A stretch of 20,973 nucleotides of DNA from CAZJRB01 sp964547995 (lineage in GTDB: Bacteria; Planctomycetota; Planctomycetia; Pirellulales; Thermoguttaceae). The stretch covers positions 1-20,973 of the forward strand of contig CAZJRB010000123.1 in assembly GCA_964547995.1 (NCBI GenBank). Reading direction: 5' to 3'. Within the stretch, counting starts at the first letter, position 1; each line of letters begins with the position of its first letter. Below, piece after piece: positions 8,455 through 15,798 of the stretch. Under the pieces are notes generated by a model, which was not told the origin of the DNA, ran no database searches, and saw only the letters and a list, made by a program, of their open reading frames with translations. A program made the position numbers and the translations under genes.

Positions 8455-9180
8455 ATGCAGTTCTACTTCAAGTCGCTTGCAGTACTCGTATCTACGGTTG
8501 GGATGGCGGCAATGACCGGATGCGGGGGGGGAAAGGAAGCCTCAACCGAATCTCCCCCGACAGCGATTGGTATGAGCGGGTCCGAAGGGGGAGGATCGCA
8601 AAGCGGCACCACCCAGGTGCCGACTCAATCGCCCGATAACCCGAGCAAGGACTCTGCCTCGGATCCCTTGCACCCGGTCGTTTTGATCGAAACCTCGCTT
8701 GGTGACATCCAGGTCCGGCTGGATGCCGAAAAGGCCCCGCTGACCGTCGACAATTTCCTTGCCTACGCCGACCGCGGACACTACGATCAGACGATCTTCC
8801 ACCAAGTGCTGAAGGAATATCCACAAGTCGTCATTGGCGGGGCGTTCACCGCCGACCTGACCGAGAAAAAGCCGCAGCCCCCTGTCCGCAACGAAGCCCA
8901 CAACCGAGTGGAAAACCGCCGGGGTACTATCGCCATGGCCCGGCAAAGCGATGCCATCGACAGCGCCACCTGCCACTTCTTCTTCAATCTGACCGACAAT
9001 CAAAAGGTGCTCGACCACAAGGATCGGACGCTGGGAGGCTACGGCTACTGCGTCTTCGGCGAAGTGATCGAAGGAATGAACGTCGTCGACAAAATCGGGG
9101 CATCGGAAACACACGATACCCGGCAGTTCGAGCAGATACCAACAGAGCCAGTCGTAATCAACTCGATTCGACGACTCTAA
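8455..9180 (+). CDS. Lipoprotein peptidyl-prolyl cis-trans isomerase, cyclophilin type
   Basis: A 241-residue secreted foldase-like protein. A signal peptide with lipobox MTGC puts the lipidated residue at Cys23. It is followed by a Ser/Gly/Pro-rich linker (24-72) and a cyclophilin domain from about 74: VLIETSLGDI, LTVDNF, GTIAMAR (157-163), ATCHFFFNLTDN (171-182) and FGEVIEGMNVVDKI. The usual FHRV catalytic motif reads FHQV (115-118), so the active-site Arg is Gln117, and the usual IQGGDF loop reads VIGGAF. Isomerase activity may therefore be weak or lost; a binding role is possible. ATG with GGAGG 8 nt upstream. The stop TAA is part of the target site of the MITE that follows. Confidence 0.92.
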   Translation: MQFYFKSLAVLVSTVGMAAMTGCGGGKEASTESPPTAIGMSGSEGGGSQSGTTQVPTQSPDNPSKDSASDPLHPVVLIETSLGDIQVRLDAEKAPLTVDNFLAYADRGHYDQTIFHQVLKEYPQVVIGGAFTADLTEKKPQPPVRNEAHNRVENRRGTIAMARQSDAIDSATCHFFFNLTDNQKVLDHKDRTLGGYGYCVFGEVIEGMNVVDKIGASETHDTRQFEQIPTEPVVINSIRRL

Positions 9181-9343
9181 GGGATTGCTCAGAAACAACT
9201 TCGGTGATTTTGGATGCTGCTCGCCATAAAGCCGCGACCGGTGGTCGCGCCAAGTACGGCCAAAAACAACCGCAACCCGGGTTCGGCGCGACCACCGGTC
9301 GCGGCTTTATGATCGAAACGCCGAACTTGTTCTTGAGCAGCCC
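9181..9343. mobile_element. 163-bp MITE-like palindromic element with IS5-type target duplication
   Basis: The element is flanked by direct repeats CTAA (9177-9180 and 9344-9347), which fit the YTAR duplication of IS5-group elements. Its ends are diverged inverted repeats: 9187-9204 pairs with 9321-9338 at 15 of 18 positions and the tips are GGG/CCC. Inside is a perfect 26-bp inverted repeat (9226-9251 with 9285-9310) built on CCGCGACCGGTGGTCGCG. There is no transposase gene, so it would be mobilised in trans. The long stem between two convergent genes could also terminate transcription. Confidence 0.75.
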
Positions 9344-9936
9344 CTAAGGCGATTGCCACAACTCTTCTTCAGCCGCTTCAGCAACAGTTCCGCGGTATAG
9401 AGACGGCCCGTCGGTCTGTTGAAGTTCTTTCCTTGCGGGGCGTTGGAAAGTTGTTTCCCCAACTCAATTCCACCCCGGGTGGTCGTCATGTATTCGATCA
9501 TCCTGTAACCGTCCGGACCGCGGATCAGCCTGCGGATCGCGAGTTTTCCATAGGGCAAGCGAGCGAGCCGGTCGAGCCGGTCGTAGGCCTCGGGGTACTT
9601 GGCGACATCCCGCATGAATTTGCGGCCCGATTTTGTGCGAAAGCTCGTGACCAGGAAATTATCGTCCGCCGGGACGGCAGCGAGGACGGCCTTGCGGTCC
9701 GCCACGTTCCAGCCGCGATCTGCCAGTTGCGCGAACAGTGGTTCCACGTTGCTTCGTGAGATGATATCGCCCGGTTGGTAGTCGGGCAAACCCGCGAAGT
9801 GTTTCTTCACCATCGGTTCAACCTCGGCCGGAGGCAATTCCTGCCCCGTCGCGTGGCGGGAGACCACCCCACTCCATCCGACAAGGCCAAGAGCGATTAC
9901 CCCTGCCGTGTACAATCTCTGGATTCGCCGGCACAT
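9307..9936 (-). CDS. Small secreted protein, uncharacterised, C-terminus rewritten by a MITE
   Basis: A 209-residue protein with a signal-peptide-like N-terminus: hydrophobic TAGVIALGLVGWSGVV at about residues 10-25 and cleavage probably near ATGQ/ELPP. The mature part carries many basic residues and contains GRKFMRDVAKYPEAYDRL and GGIELGKQL. I recognise no family. The coding frame crosses the right boundary of the MITE at 9343, so the last residues (about RGCSRTSSAFRS) and the stop come from the element. Removing the 163-bp element and one CTAA, the frame would instead end RVVESS and overlap the 3' end of the cyclophilin gene. The insertion therefore changed only the tail. Confidence 0.75.
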   Translation of the reverse strand: MCRRIQRLYTAGVIALGLVGWSGVVSRHATGQELPPAEVEPMVKKHFAGLPDYQPGDIISRSNVEPLFAQLADRGWNVADRKAVLAAVPADDNFLVTSFRTKSGRKFMRDVAKYPEAYDRLDRLARLPYGKLAIRRLIRGPDGYRMIEYMTTTRGGIELGKQLSNAPQGKNFNRPTGRLYTAELLLKRLKKSCGNRLRGCSRTSSAFRS

Positions 9937-10292
9937 TCCTCTTCCCCTCCCCCTACCTACTTTGCACCCATGAAAAGTATAGATTTTCTCTCGGTCAGAT
10001 ACGGCCCCAAAGCAACATCCGCAAGAAATGACCGGTGGTAGGGAGACACCTCCCTTGGGTGGAATGAGCCGTAAGTCTTTGAATTGAAAAGACTTGTGAA
10101 CAAACTATCAATCCACCAACTTATCCCCCCAAGTCGTGGACATTTTCCTCATCCTACACCGGCCCCTCAAATTATCCAAATATCAAAGATTACCAAAAAC
10201 GAATATCCTGCAACAGTGTCCTTGACACATTTCCATCCAATTCACAATAATCATGGCGTACGGATGGTGAACTGGTAACCGGAGGTACCATC
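9937..10292. other. Divergent intergenic region
   Basis: These 356 bp separate the small secreted protein from the zinc-ribbon gene. The part from about 10080 to 10260 is AT-rich compared with the rest of the window and holds the promoter candidate listed separately. I see no ORF with an RBS other than the one at 10293 and no RNA gene. Confidence 0.5.
10222..10248 (+). promoter_or_regulatory. Sigma70-like promoter candidate for the zinc-ribbon gene
   Basis: A perfect -35 TTGACA (10222-10227) is followed after 15 bp by CACAAT (10243-10248; 4 of 6 to TATAAT). It lies in AT-rich sequence and ends 44 nt before the start codon. The spacer is short, so this is a candidate only. Confidence 0.35.
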
Positions 10293-10535
10293 ATGTCGAA
10301 CTGCACTTACTTTTCTTTGGAGTGTCCCACATGCGGCCGACGCCTGCAAATTCGTGTGGAGTATCTCGGCAGGAAGGTGCAGTGTCAGCACTGTGGCGGA
10401 ATGCTCACGGCGTGCGATCCGGCTAGCACCCGATACACGATCCCCGGATCCACGACCTTATTGGAACAGGCTGAGGTGCTGTTGGAATCCGTCGCGAAGG
10501 ATGATGAGCACCCGCGCGCGCCGAACCCGCGGTGA
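10293..10535 (+). CDS. Small zinc-ribbon protein
   Basis: An 80-residue protein with two CxxC pairs: Cys11-Pro-Thr-Cys14 and Cys31-Gln-His-Cys34, spaced as in a zinc ribbon. The segment RRLQIRVEYLGRKVQCQHC matches the small planctomycete proteins or domains that begin with such a ribbon. The tail (55-80) is acidic then basic and has no recognisable domain. A strong Shine-Dalgarno GGAGGT (10281-10286) fixes the start. The gene stands alone and ends 4 bp before the convergent aroA stop. Metal binding is well supported by the cysteines; whether it binds nucleic acid or protein is unknown. Confidence 0.82.
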   Translation: MSNCTYFSLECPTCGRRLQIRVEYLGRKVQCQHCGGMLTACDPASTRYTIPGSTTLLEQAEVLLESVAKDDEHPRAPNPR

Positions 10536-10539
10536 ATGC

Positions 10540-11820
10540 TCAATCACCCCCTCTCAACTTTGCTAAATCCTGGAAGAATCCGGGATAGGTTTTGCGCGTA
10601 CAGCCGGGATCGCGGATGAGCACCCCGGGTAGAGCCAGTCCCACCAGCGCCATGCTCATGGCCATGCGGTGGTCGTCGTAGGTGTCGATTTCGGCGTGGT
10701 GTAACTCGCCCGGCGTGATTCGCAGCCCGTCGTCGAATTCTTCGACTGCCGCCCCGAGCTTGCGCAACTCGGCCACCAGTGCGCCGATTCGATCGGTTTC
10801 CTTGTGCCGTATGTTCGCAACATCGAAGATGTGCGTGGGGCCGTCGGCAAATAACGCCACTGCCGAAAGTGTCTGTACGGTGTCGCTGATGGAGTTCATG
10901 TTTACGCTGATGCCGTGCAACGGGCCGCCGATAACCGTGATCTCGTTGTCGCCGTACCTGACCGCACAACCCATCTGTTCGAGACAATCGCAGAACGCGA
11001 CGTCGCCTTGGAGACTTCCCCGCGAAAGCCCCTTGACGGTAACTTGCCCGCCGGTGATTGCGGCGGCGGCAAAGAAATAGCTGGCGGCCGAGGCGTCGGG
11101 TTCGATGGCGTACCGGCAACCGGTGTATCGCCGGTCGGGGGAAACGGCAAATCGTGAAAGACGATCGACCTCGACCGCTACGCCGAAAGCGCTCATGACC
11201 CGCAACGTCATCTCGACAAACGGCTTCGAGACCAGTTCGCCGTCGATCTGCAATTCGACCGGCCGCCGGGCACAAGGAGCCGCCATCAGAAGCCCGCTCA
11301 GGTACTGGCTCGATATCGTGCCCGCCACGGTCGCACACCCTCCCGGCAGGCCGTCGGCTCTGACCAACACCGGCGGGCAGCCGTTGCCGAACTCGCTGGC
11401 TGTCTCGGCACCCAACTGGTTCAAGGCGTCCAGCAGATCGGCGATCGGCCGCTCGCGCATCCGCGGCGTGCCGTCGAGCCGAAAGGTACCGTGCCCGAGC
11501 GCCGCCACCGCGGTCAAGAACCGAATGGAGGTGCCGCTGTTGGCAAGAAACAAGTTGGCCCCCGGCGCCGGCGGCCGTCCACCGCAACCGAAAACGCGGA
11601 TCATGTGCGTGGTCGGATCGTGCGCCACACCGATCCCCAACAGGCGAATGGCCTCGGCCATCATCTGAGTGTCCTCGCTTTCGAGCGCCCCGGTAAGCGT
11701 AGACGTCCCGTCGGCCAGGGCCGCGCAGACGAGTGCCCGGTTAGTGATGCTCTTCGATCCCGGTGGGCGGATCGCCGCGCTGAGCGGGCCGCTCGGTTCA
11801 ATTTCGATGACGTCGGTCAT
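10540..11820 (-). CDS. aroA: 3-phosphoshikimate 1-carboxyvinyltransferase (EPSP synthase)
   Basis: Sixth step of the shikimate pathway: transfers enolpyruvyl from PEP to shikimate-3-phosphate, in the cytoplasm. At 426 residues it has normal family length. Motifs: PGSKSITNRAL (20-30, Lys23), NSGTSIRFLTA (93-104), RMRERPI (120-126), SSQYLSGLLMAAP (170-182), DASAASYFFAAA (242-253), catalytic Asp313 in ISDTVQ, NIRHKETDR (336-344) and DDHRMAMSMALVGL (382-395). I chose ATG 11820 because MTDVIEIEPSGPL aligns with the family; an open extension to 11919 lies within the upstream gene. It overlaps that gene by 23 bp, so translation is probably coupled. Where E. coli has GTAMRPL, this protein has GTSIRFL, a Phe at the position of Pro101. 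Confidence 0.97.
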   Translation of the reverse strand: MTDVIEIEPSGPLSAAIRPPGSKSITNRALVCAALADGTSTLTGALESEDTQMMAEAIRLLGIGVAHDPTTHMIRVFGCGGRPPAPGANLFLANSGTSIRFLTAVAALGHGTFRLDGTPRMRERPIADLLDALNQLGAETASEFGNGCPPVLVRADGLPGGCATVAGTISSQYLSGLLMAAPCARRPVELQIDGELVSKPFVEMTLRVMSAFGVAVEVDRLSRFAVSPDRRYTGCRYAIEPDASAASYFFAAAAITGGQVTVKGLSRGSLQGDVAFCDCLEQMGCAVRYGDNEITVIGGPLHGISVNMNSISDTVQTLSAVALFADGPTHIFDVANIRHKETDRIGALVAELRKLGAAVEEFDDGLRITPGELHHAEIDTYDDHRMAMSMALVGLALPGVLIRDPGCTRKTYPGFFQDLAKLRGGD

Positions 11821-13072
11821 GGTCTTTTTGTGGCGAACCGGTTCCTTTTTCCTGTTTCGGATCGCGGGCCACTTTCCATAAGTATTGATCGCTGCGGAAG
11901 TAGATTGCCCCGCCTGCAACGGCGGGTGAAGCGAGGATGCCGGGATCGATCCGGCTCGTACCGACCAGCTTTCCCTCCTTACCCAGTTGAACGACCTGGA
12001 CCAGCCCGCGATGGTTCACGCAGTAGAGTTGCCCGTCGGCCGCCACCGGCGTTGCCCAAAACGGCCCTTTCAAGCGGAGTTGCCAGACGACCCTGCCGTC
12101 CTCCGCATCGCCGCAGACCAGAATGCCGGGCGGCTTTATCGTGTAGCACCGGCCGTCGTCGACTACCGGCGAGGCGGAATTGCCCGACCGCAGCCGCTGC
12201 TCGTGCCAGGCCGGCTTCACTTCCCCCCTGGCCGGATCGTACTGCAACGCGTGCAGCCCCAGGGCCGGAAGGTAAACGCGGCTTCCACAAGTCGTGACCG
12301 ACGCGATGGTGTGGCAGGATGCCTCGTAGTCCCAGACCCGTTTTCCGGTTGCGGGATCGTATGCCGAAAGCCGGTCGCGGCCCTGCAACAAGACCAACGG
12401 CCGCTCCCCTTTCAGCAACGTGGGCGACGACCAAATGGCGTCGTGGTCGCGCGGGATCCGCCATCTTGTCCGGCCGGTTGTCTTCTCGACTCCGGCGGCA
12501 AAGGATTCGCCTTGATTCTCCAGTTGCACGATCACCACATCGCCGACGACCAACGGGGAAGACCCCATGCCGACGTCGTTCCGCGTCGTCGGACATTCGT
12601 AGGCCAATCCGCGAAACCACCGCAGGTTGCCGTCCAAGTCGAAGCACGCCAGATCGTTCGACGAGTAGAAGACGAAGACGAGTTCCCCGTCGCTTGCCGG
12701 CGTGGGGACGGCAACGGCGCCGAACGGGTTGCACACGGTGTGCCCGGTCGCCCAAAGTTGGCGGTGCCAAAGCTCCTTGCCCGTCGCGGCGTCGAAGCAG
12801 ATCACGTGCAGCCGGTCCTGCCGGGGGCCGCTGGAACAGGTGACCATCACCCGGCCGCCGACCACGATCGGGCTCGACTTGCCCTTGCCCGGCAAGGGCA
12901 CCTTCCACGCGACGTTCCGCCGCTGCTGCTCGTCGTCGGCGAACGTAACCGGCAGGTTTTTCTCGGGCGAGACGCTGTTGTTCTCGGTACCCCGAAACTG
13001 CCGCCAGTCGGCGCCGACAGACATGCCGGCCGGCAGAAACATCAGTATCGTGACTATCCAGGTTCGTCTCAT
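11798..13072 (-). CDS. Secreted PQQ-like beta-propeller repeat protein
   Basis: A 424-residue protein with a signal peptide (MRRTWIVTILMFLPAG, cleavage likely at VGA/DWR near 21) and then WRQFRG, the usual opening of planctomycete outer-wall propellers. Repeated blades are visible as DAATGKELWHRQL, DLDGNLRWFRG, TTGRTRWRIP, DPATGKRVWDYE and AEDGRVVWQLRL, each with the tryptophan-docking W. Such proteins resemble PQQ dehydrogenases or BamB, but I see no dedicated PQQ or heme site, so a structural or binding role is more likely than catalysis. It lies 15 bp after the HEAT/jelly-roll gene and overlaps aroA, in one operon. The last ~25 residues are basic and hydrophilic. Confidence 0.9.
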   Translation of the reverse strand: MRRTWIVTILMFLPAGMSVGADWRQFRGTENNSVSPEKNLPVTFADDEQQRRNVAWKVPLPGKGKSSPIVVGGRVMVTCSSGPRQDRLHVICFDAATGKELWHRQLWATGHTVCNPFGAVAVPTPASDGELVFVFYSSNDLACFDLDGNLRWFRGLAYECPTTRNDVGMGSSPLVVGDVVIVQLENQGESFAAGVEKTTGRTRWRIPRDHDAIWSSPTLLKGERPLVLLQGRDRLSAYDPATGKRVWDYEASCHTIASVTTCGSRVYLPALGLHALQYDPARGEVKPAWHEQRLRSGNSASPVVDDGRCYTIKPPGILVCGDAEDGRVVWQLRLKGPFWATPVAADGQLYCVNHRGLVQVVQLGKEGKLVGTSRIDPGILASPAVAGGAIYFRSDQYLWKVARDPKQEKGTGSPQKDHDRRHRN

Positions 13073-13087
13073 GTCGCTTGGCGTTCC

Positions 13088-14224
13088 CTAAGGTGCGTCT
13101 CGATCGGTCGATAGAACTGCCGTTGAAGATTCGTCACAGACGCGGAGATGGAACCCCCAAGGGCGTGCCCAACTCTGCGTCTGCTCGTTCTGGCAGACCT
13201 TGATCAGGATCGCGTTCTTTCCCTGCCGCAAGGTCGCGCGACAGACGTATTGATCCAACTGCGACCCGCCGTGATAGGCGTTGTGCCGGTCGATCAGATT
13301 GCCGTTGAGCCAAAGCTTCACCGCGTTGAACGACGTCGTGCGGAATTCGACTTCCTGCTGCTTTTCGGAAATGAACTCGGCGGCGGCGTAGGCAACGACG
13401 GCTTTCTCTTCCTTCAACACCTTGTGGAAATCGACCCTGCCGTAGTCATCGCCGGTGACGTGTCCGATCCACTTTACCTCGCCGTGTTTGCCTTTGCAGG
13501 TCTTCTTGAAGTCAATCTCCTTCTCGGGCGGATAGGCAACGTCGAATCCCTTCTCGCCGGTGTTATCGAACGGGCCGATCACCTTCCAGCGGACCAGAAA
13601 CCCGAGATGCCGCGGCAGGTCGACCGTCTGTTTCATCTTGCGCAGCCGATCGGTCAACAACCGGATTTGATCGAGGTCCCGGGCGGAAGACAACGCCCTG
13701 CGGTAAACAGCCGCGGCCTTCGCCGTCTCGTCTTTCCCTTGCAGGGTCTTCCCCTCGTCGATCACCCGGGCAACGGCGTCGCGGCGGAGTTCCACACTGG
13801 GATCGTTGAGCATACCGGGAATCAGCCGGTCGGGCGTCTTGGAATCGACGCGGCACAGCCACTCGTAAGCGAGGCGCCGTGCCCTGGGATTGTGTCCCGT
13901 GTCGAGCACGAACCGCTCCAGCTTGTCGGCGGGCAGCTTGCCGCCGCTCCGGAGCGTCCGTTCGGCGATCGTATCCGCTGCTGTGCGGATCCAGTTGGCT
14001 GCCAGCGGGTTGGCGCCGTCGAGCGCAGCCAGCACGGCCGGCAATTGAGCGGCGTCGGTGCGGACGAGTTGTTCCCAAGCCTTGGCCGCCTCGGCATTTC
14101 CGGCGCCCTTCGGCCCCACGGCCTGCAACGTCTTCAACAACGGCCGCAAATCCTCGCACGGCGCCGACGGGATCCCGGCGCCGGCGACGGTCAGCAGGGC
14201 AAACAGGATGGAAAAGCGTCGCAT
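13088..14224 (-). CDS. Secreted protein with helical-repeat N-half and jelly-roll-like C-half
   Basis: A 378-residue exported protein. Residues 1-23 are a signal peptide (FSILFALLTVAGAG core). Residues about 24-200 are alpha-helical and HEAT-like (LNDPSVELRRDAVARVIDEG is a typical helical-repeat segment). Residues 208-365 contain FLVRWKVIGPFDN and GFDVAYPPEKEID, a motif common in planctomycete proteins, and then a jelly-roll-like domain (FNAVKLWLNG, GKNAILIKVCQNE, WGFHLRVCD) related to carbohydrate-binding or PA14-like folds. It leads the operon with the PQQ-like protein and aroA. The paired secretion of this protein and the propeller suggests they act together at the envelope; the link to aroA is probably only shared transcription. 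Confidence 0.82.
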   Translation of the reverse strand: MRRFSILFALLTVAGAGIPSAPCEDLRPLLKTLQAVGPKGAGNAEAAKAWEQLVRTDAAQLPAVLAALDGANPLAANWIRTAADTIAERTLRSGGKLPADKLERFVLDTGHNPRARRLAYEWLCRVDSKTPDRLIPGMLNDPSVELRRDAVARVIDEGKTLQGKDETAKAAAVYRRALSSARDLDQIRLLTDRLRKMKQTVDLPRHLGFLVRWKVIGPFDNTGEKGFDVAYPPEKEIDFKKTCKGKHGEVKWIGHVTGDDYGRVDFHKVLKEEKAVVAYAAAEFISEKQQEVEFRTTSFNAVKLWLNGNLIDRHNAYHGGSQLDQYVCRATLRQGKNAILIKVCQNEQTQSWARPWGFHLRVCDESSTAVLSTDRDAP

Positions 14225-14331
14225 GTCGGCAATCCGGTCAATTTCAGAGGGCTCGCGTTTTTCAATTCACCCATTATATTGGATGGATTGCCTGGTTGGC
14301 AACCGCCGGCCCAATGTGGCACGCCGGCAAG

Positions 14332-14584
14332 TACAAGCCCGCGACCACTGAGGCTGTGACTTTTTGTAGGGAACGCCCTCTGTGGCGTTCCGAAACCCGG
14401 AAAACACGCTCGTTGCTGCTTCCCGGAACGCCACAGAGGGCGTTCCCTACAGACGGAACGTGTCAAACGCCAAAAAGTCACAGCCTCACTGGTCGCGGAA
14501 GCACGGGTAACCATGGTTTTCCCGGGCGAAATCGACCGCACAACACTTCATGCCGCACCCGCGACCACTGGTCGCGGGCTTGTA
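14332..14584. mobile_element. Outer MITE-like palindromic element, interrupted
   Basis: TACAAGCCCGCGACCA (14332-14347) pairs exactly with TGGTCGCGGGCTTGTA (14569-14584). If the inner element and one CACTG copy are removed, the rejoined 112-bp element has ~26-bp ends matching at 25 of 26 positions, each itself a palindrome around GCGACCACTGGTCGC. The same CCGCGACC..GGTCGCGG core occurs in the element at 9181-9343, so they may share a family. No transposase. The flanking target duplication of this outer element is not clear to me. Confidence 0.7.
14351..14486. mobile_element. Inner 136-bp MITE with 16-bp perfect TIRs and 5-bp target duplication
   Basis: Terminal inverted repeats AGGCTGTGACTTTTTG (14351-14366) and CAAAAAGTCACAGCCT (14471-14486) are perfect. 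CACTG flanks both sides (14346-14350, 14487-14491) as a target duplication. Inside, a second perfect 26-bp inverted repeat pairs 14367-14392 with 14424-14449. A 21-bp unpaired segment (14450-14470) occurs on the right only. No coding capacity. It sits in the centre of the outer element's left palindrome, so it is the younger insertion. Confidence 0.85.
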
Positions 14585-14616
14585 GAGAAGCACGTCATAC
14601 GCTTAAAGGTGTTTCC

Positions 14617-15798
14617 ATGAAAAACGATCTTCAATACAATTTCCTGGCCCCGCGGCAGATTGTCTTCGGTTGGGGACGACGTTGTGAGGCGGGTAAGCTG
14701 GGACGAACGCTCGGCGGCCGGGCGTTTCTCATTAGCGGGCTGCCCGACGAGGTCGCACCTCCTGTCATGCGTGAAATCTGCGGCGCATTAAAGGAGGAAA
14801 ACATCGAAGTCGTTGTCGCCGGGACGATCTCCCACGAACCGGAAGTCGACGACGTCGATCGCGTCGCGGCGGAGTTGCGGGAACGGAATCCCGGGCAGGG
14901 CGACTTCATGCTCGCCGTCGGCGGCGGCGCGGCCGTCGATCTCGCCAAGGCAACCGCCGCCATGGCAACCAACACCGAAAGCCCCACCGTCAAGGACTAT
15001 CTCGAAAACGTCGGCCGCGACCTGAAGTTGGGCAATCAACCGCTGCCGGTGCTGGCCATGCCGACCACCGCGGGGACCGGCGCCGAGGCGACCAAGAACG
15101 CCGTCATATCGTCGTACGATCCCCCCTTCAAAAAGAGCCTTCGCGACGACCGCATGATGCCGCGGATCGCGCTGGTCGACCCGGAATTGACCGTAACCGT
15201 TCCGCCGGAGGTCACCGCCGCCAGCGGCATGGACGCCATCACGCAGTTGATCGAGAGCTACATTTCCCGCAAGGCGCAGCCGATTCCGCAGGCGCTCTGC
15301 GTGCAGGGGTTGCGGATGGCCGTGCCGGCGATCGCCGAAGCGGTCGAAAACGGCGCCTCGCGCCCGGCACGCGAGGCAATGTCCCACGCGGCATTGCTCT
15401 CGGGAATGGCGCTGGCCAACTCCGGCCTGGGGATGGCCCACGGCGTAGCGCCCGCTCTGGGCACCCACTGCCACGTCCCGCACGGAACGGCCTGCGCCCT
15501 GATGCTCCCGACGGCCCTGCGCATCAACAGCAGCGTCTGCCGGGAGGAGCTTGCACGGTTGGCTCATGTTGTTTTGGAGGAGTCGTGCGAATCGCCGGAG
15601 GAAGCCGTCGAGGCATGGATCGCGAAGATCGAAGGGCTTTGCGAACGCGTGGGGACGCCGCGGCGGCTTTCCGATATCGGTGTAAAGGCGGAGCAGATTC
15701 CCGCCTTGGTGAAGAGTTCCCGCGGCAGCAGCATGAGCGGAAATCCGGTCGAGCTTTCCGATGAAGATCTGACCATAACCCTGGAGTCGCTTCTGTGA
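14617..15798 (+). CDS. Iron-type (group III) alcohol dehydrogenase
   Basis: A 393-residue cytoplasmic NAD(P)-dependent oxidoreductase for an alcohol/aldehyde pair. Motifs: GGGAAVDLAKATAA (102-115, nucleotide binding), PTTAGTGAEATKNAVI (149-164), GMDAITQLIESYIS (204-217) and GLGMAHGVAPALGTHCHVPHG (270-290). Metal ligands are Asp206, His275 and His289; the fourth, a His in FucO-like enzymes, is Gln210 here, a variant seen in some members and possibly altering metal preference. I chose ATG 14617 (MKNDLQYNFLAPRQIVFG) with AAAGGTG upstream; the frame stays open far upstream through MITE and antisense sequence, which is not coding. It is coupled to the next gene by a GTGA overlap. Lactaldehyde, propanediol or similar substrates are only guesses. 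Confidence 0.93.
   Translation: MKNDLQYNFLAPRQIVFGWGRRCEAGKLGRTLGGRAFLISGLPDEVAPPVMREICGALKEENIEVVVAGTISHEPEVDDVDRVAAELRERNPGQGDFMLAVGGGAAVDLAKATAAMATNTESPTVKDYLENVGRDLKLGNQPLPVLAMPTTAGTGAEATKNAVISSYDPPFKKSLRDDRMMPRIALVDPELTVTVPPEVTAASGMDAITQLIESYISRKAQPIPQALCVQGLRMAVPAIAEAVENGASRPAREAMSHAALLSGMALANSGLGMAHGVAPALGTHCHVPHGTACALMLPTALRINSSVCREELARLAHVVLEESCESPEEAVEAWIAKIEGLCERVGTPRRLSDIGVKAEQIPALVKSSRGSSMSGNPVELSDEDLTITLESLL

Larger units (their letters stand above)
14225..14616. other. Divergent promoter region carrying nested palindromic elements
   Basis: This 392-bp region separates the aroA operon from the dehydrogenase-kinase operon. Positions 14332-14584 are occupied by the two elements listed separately. 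What remains is about 107 bp on the left, including an AT-rich CCATTATATTGG stretch, and 32 bp on the right with the RBS. No gene is supported here. Confidence 0.65.

Noticed and set aside
10084..10278. 64-codon plus-strand frame before the zinc-ribbon gene
   Set aside because: It has no RBS, lies in AT-rich promoter sequence and has no recognisable features.
11987..13114. 375-codon plus-strand frame
   Set aside because: It is antisense to the PQQ-like propeller, whose blades and signal peptide are clear. Long antisense frames are expected at this GC content.
13148..14359. 403-codon plus-strand frame
   Set aside because: It is antisense to the secreted HEAT/jelly-roll protein and reads into the MITE.
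13879..14616. Upstream extension of the alcohol dehydrogenase frame
   Set aside because: The frame is open only by chance through antisense and MITE sequence. Family homology begins at ATG 14617.
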